Shown: in pieces, positions 20,101 to 29,575 of the stretch
Layout: the number at the start of each line of letters is the position of its first letter
Position numbering within the stretch: position 1 is the stretch's first letter
DNA from: Elysia marginata
Taxonomy: Eukaryota > Mollusca > Gastropoda > Plakobranchidae
Assembly: GCA_019649035.1 (NCBI GenBank)
Contig: BMAT01007535.1
Location: forward strand, 36,113-65,687
DNA: 29,575 nt
Direction: 5' to 3'
The notes under the pieces: model-generated
Databases searched by the model: none
The model's input: only the letters and a program-made list of their open reading frames with translations
What the model was told of the DNA's origin: nothing
Position numbers and translations under genes: made by a program

Positions 20101-23100
20101 AATAAAGTTTGAAGCTGAATAAAATACCCAAGATTTAAATATAGCATTCAACTTTAACGCTTTGTAGATTTTGTATTTATCACCACAGGTATTACATCTG
20201 TTTTGAAGGACTAAAGATTCAAGGTCTTTAAAACTCATTTCATTCAAAGGTGAAAGCAGAAGAGGGAAAAGAACTTAAGCTGTTCATAATGAGAGCATAT
20301 GTCTCGCATCCAGGATGAATGAGTTGGAAGTCTCAATTTCTGTATTTTGAGAAAAGGCCATTTCATAGTCTATTTTTTTGTTCTTTTTCTCTCTACTTTA
20401 AATCGATATAAATTATTAATATCTTTTCACAAAACATTCATAATTTATGGAACTCGTTACTTTTAAAAGCCTGGAAAAACATCTTGTCCAAAACAGCAAA
20501 GCTTTTGAAGCTGGAAGTTGCGACATCCGACTCAATTCACTCTGGTGGAGAGACATATCACCAATCGCAAATGTCTTTGGTTCAATTTTTTTTCATACAT
20601 TTCAGAACGGAGAGCTGAGAAGAACACTCGGTGATAGACAAGCTGACTCAGGGGCTGTCGTCCATAGTCTGAAACAAAAGATTCTCAAATTGGAGATGCA
20701 AATGAGAGAGAAGGAGTCAGCCTATTGGTGAGCTAAAAGACACTAAATCAATTTAGTCCCATGGGTTAATCTAGATGAATTTATCTCTTGCTCTCTTGGG
20801 CAGAGTAAAATCAATTTCCTCAGGGATGCAAGTCTTCTGATTTTTGCAGGAATTCCGATTTTTTAGCAGTTTTCTTTAGCTAAAAAAGCAGGGAAACTAA
20901 AAAAATATGACTTAAATTCTAAAGAAATTTTTTAGATTTAAGAGTCATAGAAAATCAAATACTTCTTTTGAGTTGTATAGCTATGTAGGCACTAGTACAG
21001 AGTTGTGTTTATCTATTCAAATTGGTCCATCAAAAGTTCTATAAGTGCACCTATAGAGTGTAAAATTTTTCTGCTTTTAGGGCATAAGTCGCTTGCATCC
21101 CTGTTTCCTTGAGCAGTTAAATTTTTTTTCACTATTAGCTTGATAGCCATATTCGCATGGAATCATGATTTTAACCTCTGTAAGTTCAGAATTCAAATAT
21201 TGCTTCTTCGCAGTTGTTTTATCATTCTATGTTTCTAGGCATAAAATTAGGATGAAAGTGAATCGCATTTCATTTACTTGTTATGATAAATCAGTAATTT
21301 GTAATGTACTTTTATTAGCAAACTACAAGCTGATCTGAAGACAACAAGGACGGATGAAATGCGAGTTCAAATGGAGGCATTATATGCTGAGATTATGAGA
21401 TTACAGATGTCGCGAGACACAGGAGTGGATAAATCTAGGTAAGAAGTTATAAATGAGTGCTCCATTTATTTTCTTTCTTTGTTTCTAGTATCCAGAGTAC
21501 CATGCGAGATGTTAATTCCTGTTGTGTTTACATAGCCTAAGCTTCATTAACTGCCACATTCATACTCCTACAATGACACAGTATGAGTAGATTTGTTCCG
21601 CTGGCCAACATTTTTTGCCAAAGCCTGTGGTTGACTGACTTTAGTGCAGACTGACTGGTCATGCAGCCAAAGCCTAGACCCAAGCTATGTACAAAAGCGG
21701 GCCAAATTTTAGTAAATAATTGAAATATTCCTTTATTTTTTGTATCTCTATGCACATTCTCAGTTAGCTTTGGCTAGTTGTTTTCAAAACTTGAATCAAG
21801 GATCAAAATAAAAAGGCACCTCATCCCACACAACTAATTTTTAAGTTAGTGCTATAGTGGCTCTAAATTGTTGTATTGTTTGAGGAGGCATTGTTGTACC
21901 TCAATCGCATTCTGTGTAGCCAATGGAAAGAAAATTAGAACAAAAAAAAATGCACCGTGTTGGATCCACCTATGTTGGGAGTATTATTGTGGCTGCTTAT
22001 ATAACTCATAGGCTTATGACAGACATTGATACCTAACACAGGTCAGTGTAATAAACTAGTGTGGTAAAAACTTCACAATGGGGTGCTTTGTTAGCATGAG
22101 CTTTTAAGGCTATAAACTTTTTTTTATCCAACACTAACTGTTCTGATTTTCTTTGTTTTCTCATTTTGTAACATCTTACTGTCTTTGTCACATTCTGCTA
22201 TCTTTTTTTTATGTGTGTTCATGCAGTTAAGTCTTTTAATTGATCATACGTCCATCTGACAGAATGGCTTTATGAAGCTGCATAACACTTTTTGAATCAT
22301 TCGTAATGTTTGCTTTGCAGGAAAGAGAATACACCCAAAGTAAAAGCTCTCAATGAAACTGTGATCAGACTGAGCAAGAGCAACGAGCAGCTTCTGGCAG
22401 AGAACAGGGCCTTGAAGGATGATCTCCACAGAGCTTTAGAGGAGTCGGATGCAAAGCTTGACACAAAAAGTATCTGTTTTATTATATGATGTGAATTTGT
22501 CATTTTTTTTACATACAGCATTTGATTTCTAACTGATGCAAATGAGTCGGAAGCTGCATTCTGAATAGCACATTTTTTAAAGTTTCCAAACGTTGAATAT
22601 TGTATTAATTTATCAAAATTTTGTTCCAATAGATATTAGAAATTCTTTTGATTAAACGTGTAGACAAAAGTAGGTATAAATCTACTTTTAAAAGACGTTA
22701 CGTTTTTCTATTTAAAATTGCCGACATCCAACTTATTCGCACTGGTTGCGAGATATTTATAAATATTTCATATTGTGCTTTTTATTATGAAATTTTAATT
22801 TTTTCTCAGGCCCATTTTTCACACTTGTAAGAGTTGATGGTAACATTTTCATTTCAACAAATATTTTTCAGTTTTGGGGAAAGTCTAACCATATTATTGT
22901 ATCTTTTGATTTTTATGATTTTCAGAGGAACATGCAGATAAAAACAGAAGAGAATTGCTGACAACAATTACACAATTAGAGAGGGTAAGGCTGTTTGTCA
23001 GTTAAGGTATCTTCTTTCTATTCGTTAGAGAGAACAATTAGTTAATATGACACAAAATTTCTTTTTTCATAGTTTGTTTCACATCTACAGCTACAAATAT

Positions 23101-26100
23101 GTGTTTACAAGTGTATTATATATTCAATTCGATTTTTATCCTATTCTTTGCAGGAGAAAATAGGTTAAGCAATTCAATTTTTTTTAAAATTTGGAATGTT
23201 TTACAGTAAATCCATAAACATGGAATATTTATATCAGAAATCTTTAGCTTTAAGCATAGTATTATTTTTTTCATAAAAATTAAGGGAAAAAACAGTATTT
23301 GAAATGTGTGATAAACTGATTTTTTGTAAAGCTGGTGTTCTTTAGTTTGTTGCTATGTAAACTTCGCTCTAACTTTTGAAGATAGTTATCAGTTTTCTTT
23401 TCAAAGAAATTTAGGCAAACAAATTACAAGAAAGATTTACTTGCAAATAAAAATATGATAAGTCTTACTCTTTACTCTTTTCTTGTAAAAACTGGTTTTT
23501 ATTTCAACACCATTTGGGCGCATCATTGGCTTAAAAGTTTTTTTTATTTATAGCTGTTTTGCAGCATCACAAAATGAGTCAAGTTGCAGTTGATAAATGA
23601 AACAAGAAAATTTGTTGTGTTTTCTGTCAATCATAGGGTCAGAATAAATTTTTTTTGGCATTTGCCTAAACTTTACAAGCTATTTCGTCTTATACAACCA
23701 TAAAACCATTCTAATGATGGCTGGAAATATGGTATTCATGTTGGGTAAAGGGTGGTGATTTCTTTAAATCTTTTTGTAATGTGAAATCTTTAAATGCAAA
23801 TTTCCTTGTTGTCTCACTGATATTCTGTCTTATAAGTTCAATAACTTGAGTGGTAATAAAGATATCAAAATACCTTTGTAAAAGCATATTTTTCACTGCA
23901 TTACGGTGCTCTTCAAGAGTTTCCAAATGATAAATTTATCACCACATGTCAAAACTCCTCGCAGCGAGACTATTTTTATGATAATGCTCTCTTTATGTAC
24001 ATATATTTCTGAGATAAAATGCTCTTCTAATCTTCAGAGGCTTGAACTAGGCGGTGGCAGATATGACAGCGATGCAGCTTCAGTTTTGTCTCAAGATGGA
24101 TCTCGGAAGCCACAAGGTCAGTTTCATTTTGTTCCTAAGAACTGACGTTAACTATGACATTGTTAAAGTTATATGGAAGAAAGAGCGTACAGTTGAAAGA
24201 TTAAAAGGATAAAAACATTAGATGATTCTTGAGCCTACGCACGTAGTCTTCTTTCAGTTTTGAGTTTAAATTAGGTTAAGTTTCAAAATGTTTTAATGTG
24301 TTCCAGCATTAGTTACAATAGCATTTCTATTCTTTGACTTAAATTAATTAAGCCTACATCTTTAGGAGATATGATATTTATGCTAAAGATAAAATATTCC
24401 AAGCAACCACACCTTTGAATCTAAAACCACTTGATATATCATAAAAAATTCAAAGCTAATTTGCATTGAATTCAAACTTTTCCAATTATTGTGGCCCTGT
24501 AATAAATTGTTTGTGTGTTGGTGCTCTTGATATCAGGTAAAATTGAACTCCAAGGCTCTTTAGAGGATCGACTTCATCAACTGGATCAGCGAGAAACAGA
24601 GCTGATGGACGAAGTGGAGAAGCTTAGATCTGTTGTCAGGCGCAGCAGAGATGAGAAGCGTCGTGCTGCTGAAGAGTGAGTCAATGTTTTTAGCATATAA
24701 GTTAAATTACTTAATTTATTTTTAGTTCTATTGTTTTTTTTTTTATTTCTATTAATTAAGTAAACTGTCTGTGTTCACCTTCTGGTAAAATGTAAGAAAT
24801 CATGACATGCAAAGTCTTAAACGTTAGAAAATATAACCCACAAAACTTAGGGTAGATCAAAATCAAGGTCTAGGCCTTGAAACAATCATAGATGTAAGCT
24901 TTGCTTTAAAAATACCATCTTGTTCAAATACAGCTAAATTTGCCTTAGGGCAAAAACTTTGTCAAAACTTTTAAAGCTTAAGCAATTTTTCAAAGTAAGG
25001 AAGCAGAGTTAGACTTGACTGAACAGATAAAATTGGGAAGCAGGTAAAATTCTAATTTAATTACTATAGTGTGTCTTTTCTGCTTTTTTAAAAAATATAT
25101 GTTAAAGTCAACTCACATTTTTTAAAATTAATTGTCAGTCTTCAAATGGAAGACTCTGAGTTCAATTTCCTAGAGATTCCTAATATGTATTTTTAATGCA
25201 AATAAAAGAGTTGCTAAAAACCAGAATGTTTATTCACTTCACTTAGGATAACACAGTATCAGTTCAAAGAAATCTGTGCTTCTATAGCTGTAGATTCTAG
25301 ATTATCATCACAAAGAACATACTTTGGGATATTAATTTTAGCTAACCAATTGGATTGATAAAATGCAAATGAATGGAAACAGGAATAGGGAAAACAGAAG
25401 ATTGGCATATGAAGGATATGCAGAAGTAATCTATTGTTAAGGGCAGATTTTAAAATGCAAGGAAAGACTTATACAAATGCTTCTAGCTACATTTTTTTTT
25501 CAGGACGAGGAAATCAATTTTTAAATGAAAGATTGATTCTTTTATCTTTTCAGAGAACATAAGTTTGTTTTATGAACTTCTTTGTTTTAAATGAAATTTG
25601 GAAGTTCTGATTTTTTTCTTCCCCCACCCCCCTCCACCCTTGTCCCCAGTTCTTCATCATTACCCCCAACTCCAAGAAGGAGGCAAAGGTAAAATTTCCC
25701 TCTTTTGTTGGAAAAATATTTTGGGTTTTTATATTTTCTTTCCTGTAAGAAGAACGTTTTTGCGTTTATGGACTACAGTGAAGTATTTATAAACTAATTT
25801 ATATTACTTCTGAGCCACTGTTTTCATGAGAAACTCATAAAATTGCACAGTTTTATAGAGGAAACTATACTAAATCTTAGTCTTTTGTCATGGTGCTGTA
25901 TGAAAAAGCTATTGTCATTGATTTAAACCCTCAAGTTGGATATTGATTTGTGCATTAGGTATTTTTCCATCGGCTTTGGGCATAAAAGATATCTAAAAAG
26001 GCAATTGCTGCAAAGGCTGTAAATAAAAAAAAAATGTAGGGGAACCCACATGCTGGATCAAAATGACTTTTTGTTACCTCACATTAATTTGTAACGATTA

Positions 26101-27443
26101 TTTAAACAGAAGTTCCTCAAGAGCTGCTATACATCTCTGTTTTGCTTCTTTAAGAGATCCAATTTATCCAGATTCCATGCCATTACTAAAATAGTTTCTC
26201 TCTCGGCCAACTGTTTGATGTCCTTTATTAAACAAAAAGGCTAAATTGGAGAAAATGCAAGTTTGATTTTAGACCAAAATAGTTAGGCTCTGGGCTGATT
26301 TTTTAATAACTTTTAAATATAATGTGTCCAACAGTCGAGCTCCAACAGAAGATGGCGTCGGCAGTCGTCCAACCAGTGGCAGGAGAACATCACGGGCTGT
26401 TGAAGATGGCCTTCGACCTCCAAGCTCAAGATCGAGAGATAGTGTTGAGAACTTCAAACAGAGGCATGCGGCCACCAGCATTCAACGCCAGTGGAGGCAG
26501 CGCAAACAAAGACAGACAGATGATGAGGTGAGATTTGAGACACTAGTTAGAATAAAGTTATTGCATTATTCCATGAACCTTATAAATTTCTTAATAGTAT
26601 ATTACCCTTAGGCTCTGGGTAGTCTCTAACCTTATTTTCAGCGCTTGGGTTTTTCTGATGAAATCCCCAACCTGCAAAACATCTGGCTGAGGTGATACCT
26701 TTTATATTATTACATACAAGAGAGGTTTGTCATGCAGCAACCCAATAAAAGGTGAACATCTAGGGTGTGTTTTATTTAAATTATTCAGGGTTCTTAAGGA
26801 AATCAGACTCATCGTAATTATCCTTATCAATTTTTCAAAGCATCATTCTTCCACATTTCTCACTTTCTGGCTACTGGTTGGTTTTATTGGGTTTTTTTTC
26901 TATATGTTTTACCAAATTCATACCTTTTAGGACTAAAGAGAATGTTTATTGAGTGAGTTGTTTCAGTCACTTAAAAATGCCGCAATACAAAAATGCAATA
27001 AGCTTAAAGACAAAAAAGATACACTGAATGATATTCTTTCAAAGGTTAATCCATTCATTGTCATGTGCATTGACTATATAGTATTTGGTGCATCAAGACT
27101 CAATAAGCATTTGAGTAGGTGGTTTATCATTCCAAGGTTTCTAATTTTGTTTTTTTTATTCCAAAGTTTATAATATTTTTTGTGAAGTGTCTCTGATGGA
27201 AATCAGACAACCTAAAAATGTACTGCTCTTTGTGTAAAATTACGTCAATGCAAGATCAGTATAACTCATTGCAATTTATTTGCTGTTAATTTTTCTTTCA
27301 TTAATATAATTTAATTTTTTTATTATCTCATGAAACTATGTTACTTTGTGAAATGCATGTTATTCCAGAAGAGAAAGGCTGCTGTAGCTATTCAAAGGGC
27401 ATGGAAGACTAAAACAAAAGCCGTGAAAGTAAATTTGAAATAA
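14109..27443 (+). CDS. IQCE: IQ domain-containing protein E-like (IQCE), 17 exons
   Basis: Coding exons: 14109-14120, 14390-14474, 14944-15015, 16175-16264, 17579-17722, 18257-18330, 18838-18915, 19676-19711, 20606-20727, 21319-21438, 22321-22469, 22926-22984, 24038-24116, 24537-24675, 25650-25688, 26335-26527, 27369-27443. All borders are GT-AG, the phases join without a stop, and the total is 1,566 bases (521 residues). Residues 1-60 are basic and Pro-rich; 60-135 Ser/Arg-rich; ~145-420 heptad-like coiled coil, with YYDEVLGLRKQL, KIRRLEEDNQKKEREIEGLL, LKQKILKLEMQ and KLQADLKTT. Those blocks match vertebrate IQCE as I remember it. IQ motif 1 is I482-Q483...R487...R492; IQ motif 2 (I505-Q506...K510) is degenerate. 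In vertebrates IQCE binds EFCAB7 and anchors the EVC-EVC2 complex at the ciliary base for Hedgehog signalling; that role here is inferred. Vertebrate IQCE is longer (about 700 residues) with extra C-terminal IQ repeats, so the gene either ends early at 27443 or continues through a donor at 27429. Identity is strong; the two ends are the weak points. Confidence 0.88.
14390..14474 (+). CDS. IQCE: IQCE-like exon 2
   Basis: Basic, Pro/Lys/Arg-rich residues 5-32 (SRNRSPPRPK...KKTPRRP). The acceptor CCCTGGTAG is moderate; donor GTTTGT in phase 1. Confidence 0.65.
14944..15015 (+). CDS. IQCE: IQCE-like exon 3
   Basis: Acceptor TTCTCAATTGCAG. Encodes VTPGKTKAKTGRDHWMAALK, residues 33-56. Donor GTAGGA, phase 1. 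It joins exon 4 as a Leu codon without a stop. Confidence 0.7.
16175..16264 (+). CDS. IQCE: IQCE-like exon 4
   Basis: Strong pyrimidine tract and TTTTCAG acceptor. Encodes AASPRHKSVTEYFVDTLRK and neighbours, residues 57-86. Donor GTGAGT, phase 1. Confidence 0.8.
17000..17012. repeat. C homopolymer (13 nt)
   Basis: Uninterrupted C run in intron 4; prone to assembly length error. Confidence 0.9.
17579..17722 (+). CDS. IQCE: IQCE-like exon 5
   Basis: Acceptor TGTATTTCAG; Ser/Thr-rich residues 87-134 (SLFPYRSTSHYMRQVMG, then ERSSPIDDPT). Donor after CTACAG at 17723 (GTGCAA), phase 1. Confidence 0.8.
18257..18330 (+). CDS. IQCE: IQCE-like exon 6
   Basis: Encodes VRPNVGAPNYKSQEEYYDEV and LGLRK, the start of the conserved IQCE coiled-coil (vertebrate counterpart YDEIIELKK). 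Acceptor TCCATACAG, donor GTAAAT, phase 0. Confidence 0.9.
18838..18915 (+). CDS. IQCE: IQCE-like exon 7
   Basis: Encodes QLAALNHEYSTQKTKIRRLE plus EDNQKK, a conserved coiled-coil block of the family. Acceptor TTTAACAG, donor GTAAAG, phase 0 at both ends. Confidence 0.92.
19676..19711 (+). CDS. IQCE: IQCE-like exon 8 (36 nt)
   Basis: A short phase-0 exon encoding EREIEGLLNPTK, which continues the family pattern (RQIEQLLDP in vertebrates). Acceptor CTATGCAG, donor GTGAGC. Confidence 0.9.
20606..20727 (+). CDS. IQCE: IQCE-like exon 9
   Basis: Encodes the block ending VHSLKQKILKLEMQMREKES, among the best conserved of the family. Acceptor CATTTCAG, donor GTGAGC, phase 2. Confidence 0.92.
20821..21103. 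mobile_element. MITE with 12-bp TIRs, hAT-like, in intron 9
   Basis: Perfect 12-bp terminal inverted repeats, CAGGGATGCAAG at 20821-20832 and CTTGCATCCCTG at 21092-21103. They are flanked flush by a direct repeat TTTCCT (20815-20820 and 21104-21109), which looks like a target-site duplication. The 283-bp body is AT-rich and non-coding. It contains a perfect 9-bp hairpin (TTTTTTAGC at 20859-20867, GCTAAAAAA at 20879-20887). CAGGG-type ends suggest the hAT superfamily, though hAT normally makes 8-bp duplications; the other two bases may have decayed. Confidence 0.75.
21319..21438 (+). CDS. IQCE: IQCE-like exon 10
   Basis: Encodes KLQADLKTTRTDEMRVQMEA then LYAEIMRLQ, clearly matching the family coiled coil. 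Acceptor TTTTATTAG, donor GTAAGA, phase 2. Confidence 0.92.
22321..22469 (+). CDS. IQCE: IQCE-like exon 11
   Basis: Coiled-coil exon, residues ~278-327, with LSKSNEQLLAENRALKDDL. Acceptor TGCTTTGCAG, donor GTATCT (weaker), phase 1. Confidence 0.9.
22926..22984 (+). CDS. IQCE: IQCE-like exon 12
   Basis: Encodes EHADKNRRELLTTITQLER. Acceptor GATTTTCAG, donor GTAAGG, ends in phase 0. Confidence 0.85.
24038..24116 (+). CDS. IQCE: IQCE-like exon 13
   Basis: Encodes RLELGGGRYDSDAASVLSQD and GSRKPQ, a Ser/Gly-rich break in the coiled coil. Acceptor TAATCTTCAG, donor GTCAGT, phase 1. Confidence 0.85.
24537..24675 (+). CDS. IQCE: IQCE-like exon 14
   Basis: Coiled-coil segment, residues ~374-419, with LEDRLHQLDQRETELMDEVE and RSRDEKRRAAE. 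Acceptor TGATATCAG, donor GTGAGT, phase 2. Confidence 0.9.
25650..25688 (+). CDS. IQCE: IQCE-like exon 15 (39 nt)
   Basis: Encodes the Ser/Pro/Arg linker SSSLPPTPRRRQ after the coiled coil. A strong C/T tract and CCCCAG acceptor precede it; donor GTAAAA, phase 2. It joins exon 16 in frame. Confidence 0.8.
26335..26527 (+). CDS. IQCE: IQCE-like exon 16 (IQ motif 1)
   Basis: An Arg/Ser/Pro-rich linker (RPTSGRRTSR, RPPSSRSRDS) leads into HAATSIQRQWRQRKQRQ, a good IQ motif (IQxxxRxxxxR) expected to bind calmodulin or an EF-hand light chain. Donor GTGAGA at 26528, phase 0. Confidence 0.92.
27369..27443 (+). CDS. IQCE: IQCE-like exon 17 (IQ motif 2, possible C-terminus)
   Basis: Acceptor TTATTCCAG. 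Encodes KRKAAVAIQRAWKTKTKAVK, a second, weaker IQ motif, then four more codons and TAA at 27441-27443. A phase-0 donor-like AAA|GTAAAT sits at 27429, so the stop may instead be intronic and the gene may run on beyond this window. Confidence 0.8.
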   Translation, partial: KRKAAVAIQRAWKTKTKAVKVNLK

Positions 27444-29575
27444 GAGTGTGTTGCTCTGAGCTTTTTTACTGACATTACAATCAAGCGTTGTTCTTGCATC
27501 AGCCATTTATGTGTGTACGTGTTTGCAAAAATGTTTTTTAAAATCAATTTTTGTTATCTATACTATAAAAGGCCAGCGTATGCTTCATTTTAAAAGCAAA
27601 GCCTAAAAACCAGTCTGTGTGTATGTGTGTATCTCTCTCATCTCTGTCTGTTTGTCTGTCTGTCTGTCTCTCTCTCTCTGTCTCTCTCTCTTTCTCTCCT
27701 TTTCTCTATTGCTCTCCCTCCCTCACTCTTTGCCCCATTGCTTTTCATCCCTTTATTGCAACTTCATCCTTAAGAGGTTTTGATACATGTAACTCAAATA
27801 TATTTCTAATGCTTTTTTTTCTTTAAATCAATCAGGGTAGGTTTTTGTATTGTTTAAAAAAAATGCTTCTTAGCTCAATGTTGCATTTCTGTCTTTTCTG
27901 CCTTTTTTTCAATTGAATGCTTTTTCATGCAACTTGACTGAAGAGGATTGCTTATGTACTATATTTGAAGGGTTTCATGACAAAATGCATCATGGGCCAT
28001 TTTTTAAAAAAGCTGAGGAAAAGGGCAAAAACTTTGTGGTTTTTATTATTGCATGTATATTTCAAAATATTAGTTATTGCATAAACAATATGCCCATGAT
28101 TATGTGAGAAAGTGAACATCTCTGAACTCTTCTTGACCGTCAGAATCCTGTCAGCTTCACTAACTCTCTCTGTTTGTACCATAAGGGTGCTCACAGCATT
28201 TGCCAAAGGTTGGTACATTATATAGTTATTTCTTCAACTGAGTCGAAGCAAACAGTGTACAAACTTTGACAAATGTTGTAAGTTTCCTCTCAGTATAGAC
28301 AGAGATATAGGCAATCCTGAAAGCGTTCTTATTGACAGTAGACAACATTGTTGAAACGCGTGAAGAAATAATTCCGGCTTGATGCGTGAAAAATTCCAAC
28401 TGAAAAGAGTTAATTTTTAAAAAATTAAAATAGGTTGTTCACGCATAACATCTCAACATTTTCAGAAAATGGATGTGATACTCCTCTTGTTATGAAACCT
28501 TTCTCTTATATCTTGCAACTAGTCCACATGAGTCAGATGTCAGAAGATACAAGTCAGAATTTGTTGATGTTAAAAACCAGACGTTTTTGCTAAGTCTCCC
28601 AGTGGGGGTCACTTTGTGAAGTCATCGCTGCTCTCTGAAAACAAGATTATTTCTCTTAAACGATTGGAAATAGTTATAAAAACATTCAAATGTTTCCAAC
28701 ATCGGGCTCACTAAGACTGGTTGTGTAGGAAATTTTTTATGTTTAGGCCGTTATACTACTTTAAATTAATTAGAGCAGGTGGTGGTGTTAAGGTCTAATC
28801 AATAAGCTTTGGAAAATAAGAAGAACATTTGCAAAGAGGCCAGAGTAAATCACGCACAAGTCACAATTTTGACATAATTAGTTGTGAGCATTTATCAAAA
28901 AACAGTATTTTTATGCTCTTGAAGTTGTTGAAAAAAAATTTAACTCCAATTGGTAGGCAATATAAATAGTATGCTATATAACAAATTATTATAATTAAAG
29001 GGCTCTAGCTCAAAATTAGCCTGGAGGCCTTGTGCTTGGTTCACCCTGGTTGACTCACATTTTTTTATATATCTGGCTATACTAGTCATGGTTTGTTTTA
29101 TTATTGGATATTTCTAAACATTTAGCTTTAGATTGCTTTTGTTTTTCAATGCTTCTTTACATACGATTATTATTTTGAAGCAAACTGACCTATAAAGCTG
29201 CATCTGGTGGTAAGACATCTTTTACTTTGAGAAACATTTCTCTATGACTTTATTGCTATGTGGCTTCATGAAATTATACACCTACCTTTTGAGTCTTTGA
29301 AAATAGAAACATATAAAGGATTGGAAGGCACATTGAACTCATCTCCTATTTTCTTGTTGAAGCTTAAGATAGAAAAAGAAAAATATGTTCAGCTTTATAT
29401 TTTACAAAAAGTCACTTTCTTTATATATGTAAGACCGATAAACTATTCTCCTTGTTATTTAGTTTAATCATCTCAGTTAACTGATACAGCACAAAATAGA
29501 CATAGAAAATGTCTTCAAAGATTGAGCAAAAATTTTGTGTAGAATAATTTTAGTCTTATTTATGTTCCATCTAAG
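27444..29575 (+). other. Downstream region: 3' UTR, intron or intergenic
   Basis: AT-rich, with the microsatellite at 27614-27730 and no convincing AATAAA soon after the TAA at 27443. That absence favours either a long 3' UTR or continuation of the gene. One acceptor-like site (GACCGTCAG, near 28142) is followed by about 65 open bases, but they show no IQ motif and I do not call them an exon. Other open frames (27913-28107, 29258-29467) look like chance. Confidence 0.4.
27614..27730. repeat. GT/CTGT/CT-rich compound microsatellite
   Basis: GTGTGTATGTGTGT passes into CTGTCTGT and CTCTCT units. The open frame over it (27617-27826) is low-complexity Ser/Leu/Val and not a gene. Confidence 0.85.

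Larger units (their letters stand above)
14475..27368 (+). other. Introns of the IQCE-like gene
   Basis: Introns of about 270-1,315 bases separate the exons. They are AT-rich and contain no second gene I can support. Notable contents: a MITE in intron 9, a 13-base C run at 17000-17012 in intron 4, an acceptor-like exon candidate near 17244 in intron 4, and a 148-codon minus-strand open frame at 19801-20247 in intron 8. Introns 3, 5-7 and 10-16 show only T-rich or A-rich low complexity. Confidence 0.7.

Noticed and set aside
28133-28235. Possible IQCE exon after GACCGTCAG
   Set aside because: Weak donor, no IQ motif or other family similarity in the translation.
1-29575. CRISPR arrays, tRNA or rRNA genes, operons
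   Set aside because: No spaced direct repeats, no tRNA B-box cloverleaf and no rRNA-like sequence seen; introns and microsatellites point to an animal genome.

Overview
The window looks like animal nuclear DNA: AT-rich, interrupted by introns with ordinary GT-AG borders, and scattered with simple repeats and decayed transposons. The AGATCT-rich palindromic patches, the CTAT/CT/TAG microsatellites and the type of LINE suggest a lophotrochozoan, most likely a gastropod mollusc. That is an impression from sequence style, not proof. I found no rRNA, tRNA, CRISPR array or prokaryotic-type operon.

Layout on the + strand. 1-3280 is AT-rich sequence with no gene I can support. 3281-8677 is a single very long open reading frame (about 1,800 codons), best read as a large, probably last, exon. 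It encodes a lysine/serine-rich, probably disordered protein that I do not recognise. Its 3' UTR follows, with polyadenylation signals at 8991 and 9350. 9.67-10.1 kb is a CT/CTAT microsatellite cluster. 10.6-12.2 kb is a dead LINE reverse transcriptase on the minus strand, split by a SINE-like insert and abutting a TAG microsatellite. 12947-13941 is an assembly gap (Ns).

From 14082 to at least 27443 lies a 17-exon gene that I reconstructed by hand. All intron phases agree, and the coding exons sum to 1,566 bases (521 codons plus stop). The product has an N-terminal basic segment, a long coiled-coil and two C-terminal IQ motifs. It matches IQCE (IQ domain-containing protein E), a ciliary protein of the EVC-EVC2-EFCAB7-IQCE module in Hedgehog signalling. 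Intron 9 holds a 283-bp hAT-like MITE with 12-bp terminal inverted repeats and a flush 6-bp target duplication. The last 2.1 kb is AT-rich with a CT/GT microsatellite and no further exon I can support.

The two genes lie head to tail on the same strand, about 5.4 kb apart. Nothing in the sequence shows that they work together.
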